NCBI RefSeq assembly: GCF_018760365.1
Contig: NZ_JAHIAB010000008.1
Location: 175,320 to 239,319, forward strand
DNA from: Pseudooceanicola endophyticus
Lineage (GTDB): Bacteria; Pseudomonadota; Alphaproteobacteria; Rhodobacterales; Rhodobacteraceae
Direction: 5' to 3'
DNA: 64,000 nucleotides
The translations under genes and the position numbers were made by a program. Position 1 is the stretch's first letter; each line of letters starts with the position of its first letter. The notes beneath the pieces were generated by a model, which did not search any database, was not told where the DNA came from, and saw nothing but the letters and a program-made list of their open reading frames with translations. Below are positions 24,332 through 32,818 of the stretch, one piece after another.

Positions 24332-25419
24332 GCCGTTTCGACTTCCCAGGGGTAGAGGGTGACGCCAGCGACCACGCGCGACAGATTTCCCTGATCGGCG
24401 AAAGGGTTGTCGATGTTCAGCCCAAGCGCGTCGGACCACATTACCGACCAGACCTGCCCCGCCAGCACGTAAAGCACGCCGTCCCAGCCGGCATGTCCGG
24501 TGCCCTCAAAGCCGATGTCGCAGCCCTTGGGGCCCAGGGTCAGCACGGTGGCATCCGGGTATTGCCGGGCGATTTCGGTCGCGACATCCATGTCGTAGCG
24601 GGCGGTATGGGGATGGGGGTGGATCATCACCGCGAAACGCGCGCCGGGGGCGGCGGCGGCCTTGGGGCCGTGGCGGTAGCCCAGCGTGCTGTCCCATTGC
24701 GTCAGGCTTTGCCCGGCGGTCAGTTCCAGCACTTTCAGGGCGGCTTCGCGCGCCACGCCCTTCAGCGCGCCAGAGCCCAGGAAGATCGCCCGCTCGGGGC
24801 GCGGGACCGGATGGGCAGAAAGCCGGGTCAGCAGCGCTTCGGCCTCGGTCGCCAGATGCGCCATGCGGGCGGGCACCCGGGTCGGATCCTCAAGCACTGC
24901 AAGCGCCGAAAGCAGCATGGTGGTGAAGCTCGAGGTCATGGCGAAGCCCGCATCATGGGTCGCCTCGGGCAGCAGCAGCACCCGGGTTTCGCCCGTGCCG
25001 GTGCCCGGGCGGGTGGCCAGCGCGCCCTCGGGGTTGCAGGTGATGTGCAGCCGGTGCGCCTGAGGGGCGGCACGGTCCAGCAGGTCCAGCAGGCCGATGG
25101 TTTCAGAGCTGCTGCCCGAGCGCCCGAACTGCACGATCAGCACGTCCTCGGGCACCGGCAGGTAATCCTGCGGGCAGGCGACGATATCGGTGGTGGGGAC
25201 GGCGCGCAGCCGCAGGTCGGGATGCGGCTCGGCAGCGAGGATGTCGCCCAGGTAGGCCGAGGTCCCGGCGCCGCAGAACCACAGCTCCCGGATGCCCTTG
25301 TCGGCGATCCAGTCGCGGATCGCGGCGGCGCGGCCTTGCAGGGGGGCGGACCAGTCACGCCAGATCGCGGGCTGGCGCAGGACCTCGGTCCAGGTTGCGC
25401 AATCGGCGGTATAGCTCAT
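24328..25419 (-). CDS. SIS-domain sugar isomerase/deaminase, AgaS-like
   Basis: 363 residues with two SIS domains. Segments ELWFCGAGTSAYLGDILA, VQFGRSGSSSETIGLLDL, IFLGSGALKGVAREAALKVL (with LELTAG following) and STLGYRHGPKA match the AgaS/GlmS-like ketose-aldose isomerase group. AgaS acts as a galactosamine-6-phosphate deaminase/isomerase giving tagatose 6-phosphate. It is the first gene of the compact run agaS-like, ROK, gatZ-like, nagA, nagB. An operator-like palindrome lies 37-53 bp upstream of its start. Having both AgaS-like and NagB suggests separate handling of GalN6P and GlcN6P. Confidence 0.87.
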   Translation of the reverse strand: MSYTADCATWTEVLRQPAIWRDWSAPLQGRAAAIRDWIADKGIRELWFCGAGTSAYLGDILAAEPHPDLRLRAVPTTDIVACPQDYLPVPEDVLIVQFGRSGSSSETIGLLDLLDRAAPQAHRLHITCNPEGALATRPGTGTGETRVLLLPEATHDAGFAMTSSFTTMLLSALAVLEDPTRVPARMAHLATEAEALLTRLSAHPVPRPERAIFLGSGALKGVAREAALKVLELTAGQSLTQWDSTLGYRHGPKAAAAPGARFAVMIHPHPHTARYDMDVATEIARQYPDATVLTLGPKGCDIGFEGTGHAGWDGVLYVLAGQVWSVMWSDALGLNIDNPFADQGNLSRVVAGVTLYPWEVETA

Positions 25420-25446
25420 GACGGTCCCTTTCAGATCTCTTGAGTG

Positions 25447-25472
25447 TTTGTATTGCTAACATCAAATGTTAG
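25447..25472 (-). promoter_or_regulatory. Operator-like element upstream of the agaS-like operon
   Basis: TTTGTATTGCTAAC (25447-25460) runs into the palindrome CTAACAT-CAA-ATGTTAG (25456-25472). The first 14 bases match the elements at 28888-28901 (TTTGTTTTGCTAAC) and 36037-36050 (ATTGTTTTGCTAAA) upstream of the GH20 and GH123-like genes. It overlaps the stop codon of the M81 gene and is the only room for a promoter of the agaS-like operon. The hybrid regulator at 19281 is the likely reader, by inference. Confidence 0.6.
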
Positions 25473-26941
25473 TCAATCTGTCCATATGGTAATTCTTGAC
25501 GGTTGACCGTCATTTCGGCGCGGGCAGAGAGACGGAAGTACGGTTGCCAGTCGAATTGGCGCTGGAACGGCCAGCTGGGGACCGGGCGCAGGCGGTTCGG
25601 CAGGGACTCGATGTCCTGATTCACCGCGCCCTCGGTCAGGGCCATCAGCGCCGGGGCCGCCAGTGGCGACAGGTCGGGCGAGAGGTAGCCGGATTTCACC
25701 ACCAGCATCGGCAGTTCCGCGGGTTCCAGCCCGAAGCGGCGGAAATCCTTCAGGTCGTGGAAGGGGCGGCGGCGCTGCGTGACGATGACTCGCAGCCCGT
25801 CGATGCGCAGCAGCGCTTCGACGCTGCGCGCCTCCGGCTGGCCCAGCACCGCCAGCACCTCGGCCTGTGCCGTGACGACCGGACCGTCCGAGCCGAAGGC
25901 ATTGCCGATCCGCACCGGGATCACGGCACCGGCGCCGGCCGCATGGGCGGCAAGGCTGGTAGGCGCGTCGGCGATGCCGGCAAAGACCGCGCCGGTCAGG
26001 CCCCGCGCCAGCATCGCCGCCAGCACATCGGCCCGGTCGCCGACGCCGCCCCCGGTCGGGTTGTCGCCGCTGTCGGCCAGGATCACGGGACCGGTCGTCA
26101 CGGCCATGGCCAGATCCAGACACTCGGAGAGCGGGGCCGTGGTCACATCAAAGCCGAAGCTGTCCCGCGCCTCCCACCAGGCCCCCGCCAGCCGGTCCGA
26201 GGCCGCCTGCATGGCCGCCGGATCGGTGCCGGTGACCACGGCGCAGGCGGTGGCCCGGGGCGTGTCGGCCCAGACATATCCGACCATCATGTTGGCATCG
26301 AGCACGCCCGCGCCGCGATCCTCTTCGGGCAGGCGGGCATAGATCCCGGCGGCGGGCGCGACCCGGGTGGAAGAGCGTTCCCCGGGCAGCAGCACCGGCA
26401 CCGGGGTCCAGCCCACCATCGGGCGCGGCCCGCCCTTCAGGTGATCCACCAGCAGGGTGCGGGCGCGGTTGCGGGTCTCGGTGACATCCTCGTGCGGGGC
26501 GGTGCGATAGGCGGCGAAAATGTCGATCGCATCAAGGATCGGCTGGGTGACATTGCCGTGCAGGTCATAGGCAACGGCAAGGGGCACTTCGGGGCCGATC
26601 AGGGCGCGCACCGCGCCGATCCAGTCGCCCTCGGCGTCCTGCATCCCCTCGACATGGACGGCGCCATGCATCAGTAGCAGCACGCCATCGACCGGCAGCA
26701 CCGCGCTGAGCTGTGTCAGGAAACGATCCCGGAAGGCGCGGTAGGTTGCGGCCGCGACAGGCCCGCCGGGAACCGAGCGGGCATGGAGCAGCCCCAGAAG
26801 GGTGACCTCGGGATCGGGGAGCAGCCCCATGGCGTCGGGCAGGTCGGCGCCTTCCAGCACGGTGAAATCGGCCTCGGTCTGGATCAGCGGATTGCCGGTC
26901 GAACATTCGGTGTGCAGGCCGCCGGTGGCGATGCGGATCAT
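25469..26941 (-). CDS. M81-family metallopeptidase (MlrC-like)
   Basis: 490 residues of the microcystinase C (MlrC) family. GGLHTECS at the N-terminus gives a His/Glu metal site; VLLLMHGAVHVEGM and AVAYDLHGNVT follow; LADSGDNPTGGGVGDRADVL is the family signature before the C-terminal half (MlrC C domain with VVTAQAEV and LRVIVTQRRRPFHDLKDF, core seen). Its natural substrates outside cyanotoxin degradation are poorly known. Here it lies 18 bp downstream of the GH20 gene and just before the agaS-like operon, so it may act on an amide or peptide part of an imported glycoconjugate. No signal peptide is visible, so it is cytoplasmic. Confidence 0.9.
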   Translation of the reverse strand: MIRIATGGLHTECSTGNPLIQTEADFTVLEGADLPDAMGLLPDPEVTLLGLLHARSVPGGPVAAATYRAFRDRFLTQLSAVLPVDGVLLLMHGAVHVEGMQDAEGDWIGAVRALIGPEVPLAVAYDLHGNVTQPILDAIDIFAAYRTAPHEDVTETRNRARTLLVDHLKGGPRPMVGWTPVPVLLPGERSSTRVAPAAGIYARLPEEDRGAGVLDANMMVGYVWADTPRATACAVVTGTDPAAMQAASDRLAGAWWEARDSFGFDVTTAPLSECLDLAMAVTTGPVILADSGDNPTGGGVGDRADVLAAMLARGLTGAVFAGIADAPTSLAAHAAGAGAVIPVRIGNAFGSDGPVVTAQAEVLAVLGQPEARSVEALLRIDGLRVIVTQRRRPFHDLKDFRRFGLEPAELPMLVVKSGYLSPDLSPLAAPALMALTEGAVNQDIESLPNRLRPVPSWPFQRQFDWQPYFRLSARAEMTVNRQELPYGQID

Positions 26942-26959
26942 CGGAAGGTCCTTTCTGGC

Positions 26960-28867
26960 TCAGAGCCGCGGCATCCGGGCCGAGAGGGTGGCGAAACGCG
27001 GCCAGTTGCGGGCCGATTGCGGGGTCCAGCCGGCCTCGGCCACGCCATGCAGGCGGGGGTAGACCATGTGGTTGAAGAGCTCGGGCGTGTAGATGTGCTC
27101 GCACCAGATGCAGGCCTGGATACCGGCCAGGGCACCGCGCTGATCTTCGGGCAACATCCCTTCGGGATCATGGGCATAGCTGACCTCGGGCGTCACAGTT
27201 CCGGCCCAGGCGGTGCCGGGTTCCGACCAGCCCTCGGCCTGCACCATGTCGAGGTAATAGGCCTGCCCGGGACTGGCGATCACGCGATATCCTTGCGCGG
27301 CGAGAGCTGGCACCAGATCGGGGCGCTGCCAGGCCACCAGCAGGGTGTTTTCCTGATCGACCCCGGCGCCATGGCTGACCTCGTCCCAGCCGGCCAGCTC
27401 CTTGCCGTGGTGGCGCAGCATCTGCTGGACCCGGCGCAGGAACCAGGACTGGATGGCGGCGGTGCCCTGCAATCCCTCGGTCTGGGCCAGCCTCTGGATC
27501 GCGGGGCTGTCCATCCATGCCCCCTCGGGCACCTCGTCGGCGCCGACATGGATCCAACGCCCGGGAAACAGCTCGGCAAGCTCTGCGATGACGGTTTCAA
27601 GGAAATCCCAGGTCTGCGGCAGCGCCGGGTTCAGCGCATTGTTCGGATAGCCCTGGACCGAACGGTAGCTGTCGGCGGGTTCGTCCGGGTCGACCAGATG
27701 GGGCAGGGCAGCGAGGACCGCCGTGCAATGGCCGGGAATGTCGATCTCGGGGAGGATCTCGATCCCGAGGGCGGCGGCATGGGCCACCACCGCGCGCATT
27801 TCGTCCCTCGTGTAATGACCGTGGTAGCGGCGTTCGACATGGGCGTACTGGCCGGGCAGGGCCAGGCCGGGGCCGCGTTCGGCGCCGCTGCGCGTCAGTT
27901 CGGGATAGGCCAGGATCTCGGCCCGCCAGCCCTCGTCATCGGTGAGGTGCCACTGGAAGCGGTTCATCCGCGCCCAGGCCATGGTGTCGAGGAACCGCAT
28001 CACCTGCGCCACGCTCCAGAAATGCCGCGAGACATCCAGATGCGCGCCGCGCCAGCCGAAACGGGGCGCGTCCGAGATCGCGCCTGCGGCAGGCAGTTGG
28101 AACTGCCCCGGTTCCGACAGCGCGCCATGGGTCATCTGGGCCAGGGCGACAAGGCCGTTGAAGCGTCCCTGATCGCTGCCGTACCGCAGGGTGATGCCCT
28201 CCGGCGCAAAGTCCAGACGGTACCTTTCGCCGGGCAGGTCGGTGGGGATGAGGGTCAGGGTCAGGCCATCGGTGCCGATATGCAGCGGCGCGGCGGCCTC
28301 GGGGAAGAGGCGCTTGTGAAGGGCCGCGACCGTGTCGAGCGCGGCGCGGTCGGCGGCGGGGGCCGTGGGGGGCAGGCTGATCGGGTGACCCGGCTGCCAG
28401 GCGTCGATCTGCAGCGCGGCGGGCCAGGGGATCGCCATCAGCGGCAGGTCCAGCGGCGTTTCGGGGACCTGTTTGGCCGGCCCCGGACGCGGGGTGCCGG
28501 GGCCGGGATGCAGATCGCCCACGGTGACGGGGAGGGCGGCGCCGTCCCGCAGCAGCACCGCCGATTTCGGCCCGTCGGTGCGGTGCCGGGGCGGCAGGCC
28601 GCGGGCGCCGATAAAGCCAAAGCTCCAGGTGCCGCCGGGGGGCACCACCAGCCCGGCGGGCATGGTAAATTCATGGTAATTGGCGAAGCGGCGGCCGATA
28701 TCGGCGCCGAAGACCTGGGCGTCCTCGGCCATCCGGGTGATCGAGGCCATGGCCAGCACGGCCCCCGACAGCGGCTGGTCCGAGAGATTGTGCAGCACCA
28801 TCTCGATCCGGCAGTCGGCCAGTTCGGGGGCGCCATTGGTGAAGGCTTCCAGCCTGTAGGTGGTCAT
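26960..28867 (-). CDS. Cytoplasmic GH20 beta-N-acetylhexosaminidase
   Basis: 635 residues. After an N-terminal beta-rich domain (about 1-240), the GH20 TIM barrel starts at RFGWRGAHLDVSRHFW. MNRFQWHLTDDEGWR, LPEIDIPGHCTAVLAALP and IHVGADEVPEGAW follow; Asp444-Glu445 are the catalytic pair for substrate-assisted cleavage of terminal beta-GlcNAc/GalNAc. The N-terminus MTTYRLEAFTNGAPEL has no signal peptide, so it works on imported oligosaccharides. ATCCTCCC lies upstream of the ATG, and the regulon element sits 21-34 bp upstream of the start. It precedes the M81 gene by 18 bp in the same direction. Confidence 0.93.
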   Translation of the reverse strand: MTTYRLEAFTNGAPELADCRIEMVLHNLSDQPLSGAVLAMASITRMAEDAQVFGADIGRRFANYHEFTMPAGLVVPPGGTWSFGFIGARGLPPRHRTDGPKSAVLLRDGAALPVTVGDLHPGPGTPRPGPAKQVPETPLDLPLMAIPWPAALQIDAWQPGHPISLPPTAPAADRAALDTVAALHKRLFPEAAAPLHIGTDGLTLTLIPTDLPGERYRLDFAPEGITLRYGSDQGRFNGLVALAQMTHGALSEPGQFQLPAAGAISDAPRFGWRGAHLDVSRHFWSVAQVMRFLDTMAWARMNRFQWHLTDDEGWRAEILAYPELTRSGAERGPGLALPGQYAHVERRYHGHYTRDEMRAVVAHAAALGIEILPEIDIPGHCTAVLAALPHLVDPDEPADSYRSVQGYPNNALNPALPQTWDFLETVIAELAELFPGRWIHVGADEVPEGAWMDSPAIQRLAQTEGLQGTAAIQSWFLRRVQQMLRHHGKELAGWDEVSHGAGVDQENTLLVAWQRPDLVPALAAQGYRVIASPGQAYYLDMVQAEGWSEPGTAWAGTVTPEVSYAHDPEGMLPEDQRGALAGIQACIWCEHIYTPELFNHMVYPRLHGVAEAGWTPQSARNWPRFATLSARMPRL

Positions 28868-28887
28868 GTCAGCCCCTTCCGGGAGGA

Positions 28888-28901
28888 TTTGTTTTGCTAA
28901 C
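28888..28901 (-). promoter_or_regulatory. Operator-like element upstream of the GH20 gene
   Basis: TTTGTTTTGCTAAC, differing at one base from the element before the agaS-like operon and sharing twelve consecutive bases with the one before the GH123-like gene. It lies 21-34 bp upstream of the GH20 start, in the divergent gap with the small + strand gene at 28995. Confidence 0.6.
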
Positions 28902-28994
28902 GGCGGATGATGGCATTGCCGTCATTGTCAGTTGACAAGGCCCGGGCAAGCGTCTTGGGTTCCCGGCAAACGTCCCCGTTCCGAAGGTGCCCCG

Positions 28995-29474
28995 ATGCCA
29001 TCCATCTGCCCGTTCCCCGCCGATCCCGACCGCGCCCAGATCTGGAAGATGCTGGTGCCGCGCGACATCGCGGCCTATGTCGCCGGGGATTTCGACCGCG
29101 TGGCCGGGGATTTCCTGCCCGAGGAGTTCCTGGGCGTCGATGCCGGGCGTTCCACTGACCCGCGCGACTGGCGGCTGGCCTATCCGACGCTGGAAAGCTA
29201 CCGGGCCGAGTGGCTGCGCCAGTCGGCCAGCGATGCCGCCACCGGATGGGCCGAGGATCTGGAGGCCGCCATCCATCGCAACACCCGGCTGGAGCATATC
29301 GAGATCGCCGGTGACCGGGCGCTCGCACGGAAGGAGTTCCTGGGCGATCTGCACCGGGCCGATGGCGGGGTCGTGCGGATGGAATGGATGACGATCTATC
29401 ATTGCAAGCGGGTCGAAAAGCGGTGGCGGATCTGCGGGTTCACGGGCTACCTGCCGCATCCCGCGGCAGGCTGA
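28995..29474 (+). CDS. Conserved hypothetical protein, SnoaL/NTF2-like
   Basis: 159 residues, soluble, no signal peptide. I do not recognise a named family member. The pattern DIAAYVAGDFDRVAGDF followed by PTLESYRAEWLRQSA and a C-terminal set of strands (VVRMEWMTIYHCKRVEKRWR, exactly alternating residues) resembles the cone-shaped SnoaL/NTF2-like fold. Start 28995 (MPSICPFP) is preferred over an in-frame start at 28932, which would overlap the intergenic regulatory sequence. It is inserted on the opposite strand between the GH20 gene and the sugar importer operon and converges on the ATPase gene. An accessory enzyme or binding protein of the amino-sugar pathway is possible but unproven. Confidence 0.75.
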   Translation: MPSICPFPADPDRAQIWKMLVPRDIAAYVAGDFDRVAGDFLPEEFLGVDAGRSTDPRDWRLAYPTLESYRAEWLRQSASDAATGWAEDLEAAIHRNTRLEHIEIAGDRALARKEFLGDLHRADGGVVRMEWMTIYHCKRVEKRWRICGFTGYLPHPAAG

Positions 29475-29484
29475 GGCGGCTCAG
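29471..29484. terminator. Second copy of the CTGAGGCGGCTCAG stop-codon palindrome
   Basis: Same 14 bases as at 19271-19284, here extended to a 7-bp stem (GGCTGAG/CTCAGCC). It again includes the stop codons of two convergent genes, the SnoaL-like gene (+) and the sugar ABC ATPase (-). Confidence 0.4.
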
Positions 29485-30623
29485 CCCGCCTCGGAGGCGG
29501 CCATCATCAGAGCAGGGTCGAGCGCGCTGAGCGCGACATGGCGCTCGAACGCCTGCCCCTCGGCATCGAAGAGGTGGCAATCGGCGGCGGACAGGCCCAG
29601 CGACAGCGGCGTGCCGGCGCGGGCCGGGGCGCTGCCGGGCAGGATGGCGTTGAAGGCGGTTTCCTCTTCGCCATGGGTCGCATAGGCGACGGTCTGCATC
29701 CCCAGCCGCTCGATCACCTTCGGCATCAGCGACAGGCGCAGATCGCCGCCCTCGGCGCTCAGGTGTTCGGGGCGGATGCCCAGGGTCAGGGCCTGTCCGG
29801 CGATACCGTCGCGCGGGCTGACCGGCAGGGTCAGGCGCCCGGCGCCCGGCAGCTCCACCGTGACGCCCGTGGCATCGGCGCCCAGGCAGGTGACGGGCAG
29901 GAAATTCATCTTGGGATTGCCGATGAAACCCGCGACGAAGACATTCGCGGGCTTGTGATACAGTTCGAGCGGGCTGCCCACCTGGCTGATCCGCCCGCCG
30001 TCCAGCACCACGATCCGGTCGGCCATGGTCATCGCCTCGACCTGGTCATGGGTGACATAGATCATCGTCGCGTCCAGTTCCCCGTGCAGCTTCGACAGCT
30101 CGACCCGCATTTCGGCGCGCAGGGCCGCATCGAGGTTCGAGAGCGGCTCGTCGAACAGGAACACCTGCGGATCGCGCACGATCGAGCGTCCGATGGCGAC
30201 CCGCTGGCGCTGCCCGCCGGACAGCTGTCCGGGCTTGTGGCGCAGCCGTTCGTCCAGCTTCAGGATCGAGGAGGCGCGGCGCACCCGGGCATCCAGTTCC
30301 GCCTTCGGCATCTTCGAGACCCGCAGCGGGAAGGCGATGTTCTCGTAGACCGACATATGGGGATAGAGCGCATAGCTCTGGAACACCATCGAGATCCCGC
30401 GCTTGACCGGAGGCAGGTCGTTCACGCGGGTGCCGTCGATGGCGACCTCTCCGCCCGAGATCTCTTCCAGCCCGGCGATCATCCGCAGCAGCGTGGACTT
30501 GCCGCAGCCCGAGGGGCCCACGAAGACGACGAATTCGCCATGGGCAATATCCAGGGACACGCCCTTGATCACTTCCATCGTTCCGTAGGTCTTGCGGACC
30601 TCGGTCATCTTCAACTGGCCCAT
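29481..30623 (-). CDS. Sugar ABC transporter ATP-binding protein, UgpC/MsmK-type
   Basis: 380-residue CUT1-type ATPase. Walker [11 protein letters not shown]-loop [18 protein letters not shown], signature [13 protein letters not shown], Walker [17 protein letters not shown] and switch His [14 protein letters not shown] are present. The C-terminal TOBE/regulatory domain ([17 protein letters not shown]) is complete. It is the last gene of the CutC-Gfo/Idh-permeases-SBP-ATPase operon. Such ATPases may energise more than one sugar importer. Confidence 0.95.
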   Translation of the reverse strand: MGQLKMTEVRKTYGTMEVIKGVSLDIAHGEFVVFVGPSGCGKSTLLRMIAGLEEISGGEVAIDGTRVNDLPPVKRGISMVFQSYALYPHMSVYENIAFPLRVSKMPKAELDARVRRASSILKLDERLRHKPGQLSGGQRQRVAIGRSIVRDPQVFLFDEPLSNLDAALRAEMRVELSKLHGELDATMIYVTHDQVEAMTMADRIVVLDGGRISQVGSPLELYHKPANVFVAGFIGNPKMNFLPVTCLGADATGVTVELPGAGRLTLPVSPRDGIAGQALTLGIRPEHLSAEGGDLRLSLMPKVIERLGMQTVAYATHGEEETAFNAILPGSAPARAGTPLSLGLSAADCHLFDAEGQAFERHVALSALDPALMMAASEAG

Positions 30624-30658
30624 GGGCTGCTCCCGCTCGTCGGTCTTTCTGAAGGGAT

Positions 30659-30684
30659 GGGCGCGGCACCGGGGCGCCGCGCCC
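30659..30684 (-). terminator. Intercistronic hairpin after the sugar-binding-protein gene
   Basis: Perfect 9-bp stem GGGCGCGGC/GCCGCGCCC with an 8-nt loop, between the binding-protein stop and the ATPase start. No T-run follows, so mRNA stabilisation or partial termination is more likely than full termination. Confidence 0.5.
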
Positions 30685-30692
30685 GGGGGGGC

Positions 30693-31907
30693 TTACTGCG
30701 CGTCCTCGAGGTTTTCGGCAGCGGTCTCGATCGCTTCCTTGGGATCGACCTCGCCCAGGATGACGCCCTGCAGCGCCTCGTTGATCGAATCCTGCATGGA
30801 GACGTAATCGGTCACGAAGGGCTCGGGACCACCGGCGGGAATGATGTCGATGAAGGGCTTCCAGCTGGGATCCTTGGCCAGCAGCTCATCGACCTTCTGG
30901 CCGCCGCGGATCGGGGTGTAGCCCTCGGCGATGTCATAGGCCATCTGGTGATCGGGGCTGGTCAGGAACTTGGCCAGCGACATGGCGGCGTCTTCCTGGC
31001 CCGAGCCCTTGAACACCGCCAGGCTGTCGGTGATCAGCAGCGAGGAATGCTTGCCCATCGGCCCGGCGGGCACCGGCACGACGCCCATATCGACATCGGC
31101 GGGCACGCGATCGTAAAGCCAGTGGCCGTCGATCATCATCGCCGCCTTTTCCTCTCCCATCAGGGTTTCCAGCTTGCCGCGGTTGTAGGCGACGGGGCCG
31201 GGTTCGGCATAGGGCACGAGGTTCTTCACCAGCTCCATGGTCTGGACGTTGTTGGCGCTGTCGAAGTCGATGTTGCCGTCGGCGTCGATCACCTGGCCGC
31301 CGTTGGAATAGACCAGGTTCAGGAACTGGTGCATCGAGTTGTCGAAGGAGGCGCCGGCCATGGCATAGCCCGCCGCATCGGTCTTCTCGGTGATCACCTT
31401 GGCATCGGCCAGCAGCTCATCGAAGGTCTGGGGGCCCTTTTCAGGATCAAGTCCGGCTTCCTTGAACAGCTTCTTGTTGTAGAACAGCGCCTTGGTCGAG
31501 AAGGCGCGGGGCAGGCCCCAGATCTTGCCGTCCCAGGTCACGGTGCCCAGGATCGGCGCGGCATAGCTGGCCTTTTCCTCGTCGGTCAGGTCCATGGGGA
31601 TGATCAGGCCGTTCTTCGCCAGCTGCTTGAGCGTGCGCGAGCCCATGTAGGACAGCGCTGCCGGGTTGCCGGCGGCGGCCAGCGTCATGGATTTCTCCTG
31701 GCACTGGCCCCAGGGCACGAATTCCACCTCGACCTTGAAGTCGGGGTTCTGCTTTTCCCAGTCCGAGATGAGGCCCTGCTGGACGGGAATACCCGGGGTG
31801 GTGTCGTCACCGCACATGATCATGTGCAGGGTCTCGGCGCCAAAGGCGCTGGTGGCGGCGGTGCTGGCCAGAAGGGCGGCGCCCAGCAGCGTGGTCATCT
31901 TCTTCAT
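30693..31907 (-). CDS. Sugar ABC transporter substrate-binding protein (SBP_bac_1)
   Basis: 404 residues with a Sec signal peptide (KKMTTLLGAALLASTAATSA, cleavage near AFGA). It belongs to the family 1 extracellular binding proteins of CUT1 importers: NPAALSYMGSRTLKQL, WDGKIWGLPRAFSTKALFYN (core as read), NKKLFKEAGLD and IADLDGHWLYD-type segments (here MIDGHWLYD). Start 31907 has AGGGAG upstream; the open frame continues through the permease gene region only as a shadow. Given the cytoplasmic GH20 and GH123-like enzymes, the ligand is probably a GalNAc/GlcNAc-containing oligosaccharide. Confidence 0.92.
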   Translation of the reverse strand: MKKMTTLLGAALLASTAATSAFGAETLHMIMCGDDTTPGIPVQQGLISDWEKQNPDFKVEVEFVPWGQCQEKSMTLAAAGNPAALSYMGSRTLKQLAKNGLIIPMDLTDEEKASYAAPILGTVTWDGKIWGLPRAFSTKALFYNKKLFKEAGLDPEKGPQTFDELLADAKVITEKTDAAGYAMAGASFDNSMHQFLNLVYSNGGQVIDADGNIDFDSANNVQTMELVKNLVPYAEPGPVAYNRGKLETLMGEEKAAMMIDGHWLYDRVPADVDMGVVPVPAGPMGKHSSLLITDSLAVFKGSGQEDAAMSLAKFLTSPDHQMAYDIAEGYTPIRGGQKVDELLAKDPSWKPFIDIIPAGGPEPFVTDYVSMQDSINEALQGVILGEVDPKEAIETAAENLEDAQ

Positions 31908-31975
31908 GTCAGTGAACTCCCTGTTGCGGATCTTTGGTTTCTTGGTGTTGGACCCGGGCCTTGCGGCTGCCCGTG

Positions 31976-32818
31976 TCATTCCTTCACGGCGCCGGAGGTC
32001 AGCCCGGCGACGATGAATTTCTGCAGGAACACGTAGAGAAGCATCACCGGGATGATGCCGATGAGGCTGGCGGCCATAAGCTCGTTCCAGACGACCTTCT
32101 GGCGTCCGAAGAACTGATAGAGGCCGACCGGCAGGGGATTGAGCTCGTTGACCGAATTGAAGGTCAGCGCATAGAGGAACTGCTGCGCATAGGCGGCGAT
32201 GAAGGTGGTGATGGCGACCACCATGATGCCGGGCAGGGCCACCGGGATGATGACCCGGACCAGGATGTAGAGACGGCCCGCCCCGTCCACCAGCGCGGCC
32301 TCTTCCAGCTCCTTCGGGATCTTCACCAGGTAGGAGCGCAGCAGCCAGATGCCGGTGGGGATGACGAAGGCCACCCCCGGCGCGATCATCGAGATGTAGC
32401 TGTTGAGCAGCCCGAGGCTCTGCATCACCTTGTAGAGCGGGATGATCAGCACCGCGCCCGAGACCATGTTGACCGACAGGAAGGCCCCCATCAGCAGGCC
32501 CCGGCCACGGAACTCGAAGCGCGAGAAGGCATAGGCGGCGGGGATGATGGCGATCAGCCCCAGCACGGTGACGGATCCCGCCACGAAGAAGCTGTTCAGC
32601 ATGTAGCGCCACAGCAGCGGCACCGATTGCCACATGGTGACATAGGCCTTGAAGGACATGTGGTCGCTGACGAAGCGGTAGGGCACCGAGAACAGGCTGT
32701 CGAGCGGGCGCAGCGAGACCAGGAAGGCCTCGAGGAAGGGGGCCAGGATGAAGATCAGCAGCACGGCCATGCCGAGGTAGATCAGCAGGTATTCCCACCA
32801 GCGGTAGCGGTTGATCAT
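31976..32818 (-). CDS. Sugar ABC transporter permease, MalG/UgpE-type
   Basis: 280 residues with six predicted membrane spans. The EAA loop PKELEEAALVDGAGRLYILV and the C-terminus LLYVFLQKFIVAGLTSGAVK are diagnostic of CUT1 inner permeases. It overlaps the partner permease by ATGA upstream (32815-32818) and is followed by the binding-protein gene after 68 bp. Confidence 0.95.
   Translation of the reverse strand: MINRYRWWEYLLIYLGMAVLLIFILAPFLEAFLVSLRPLDSLFSVPYRFVSDHMSFKAYVTMWQSVPLLWRYMLNSFFVAGSVTVLGLIAIIPAAYAFSRFEFRGRGLLMGAFLSVNMVSGAVLIIPLYKVMQSLGLLNSYISMIAPGVAFVIPTGIWLLRSYLVKIPKELEEAALVDGAGRLYILVRVIIPVALPGIMVVAITTFIAAYAQQFLYALTFNSVNELNPLPVGLYQFFGRQKVVWNELMAASLIGIIPVMLLYVFLQKFIVAGLTSGAVKE

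Noticed and set aside
25456..25472. Reading the CTAACAT/ATGTTAG palindrome as a terminator of the M81 gene
   Set aside because: AT-rich, no T-run, overlaps the stop codon, and its sequence matches elements at two other promoters, so an operator fits better.
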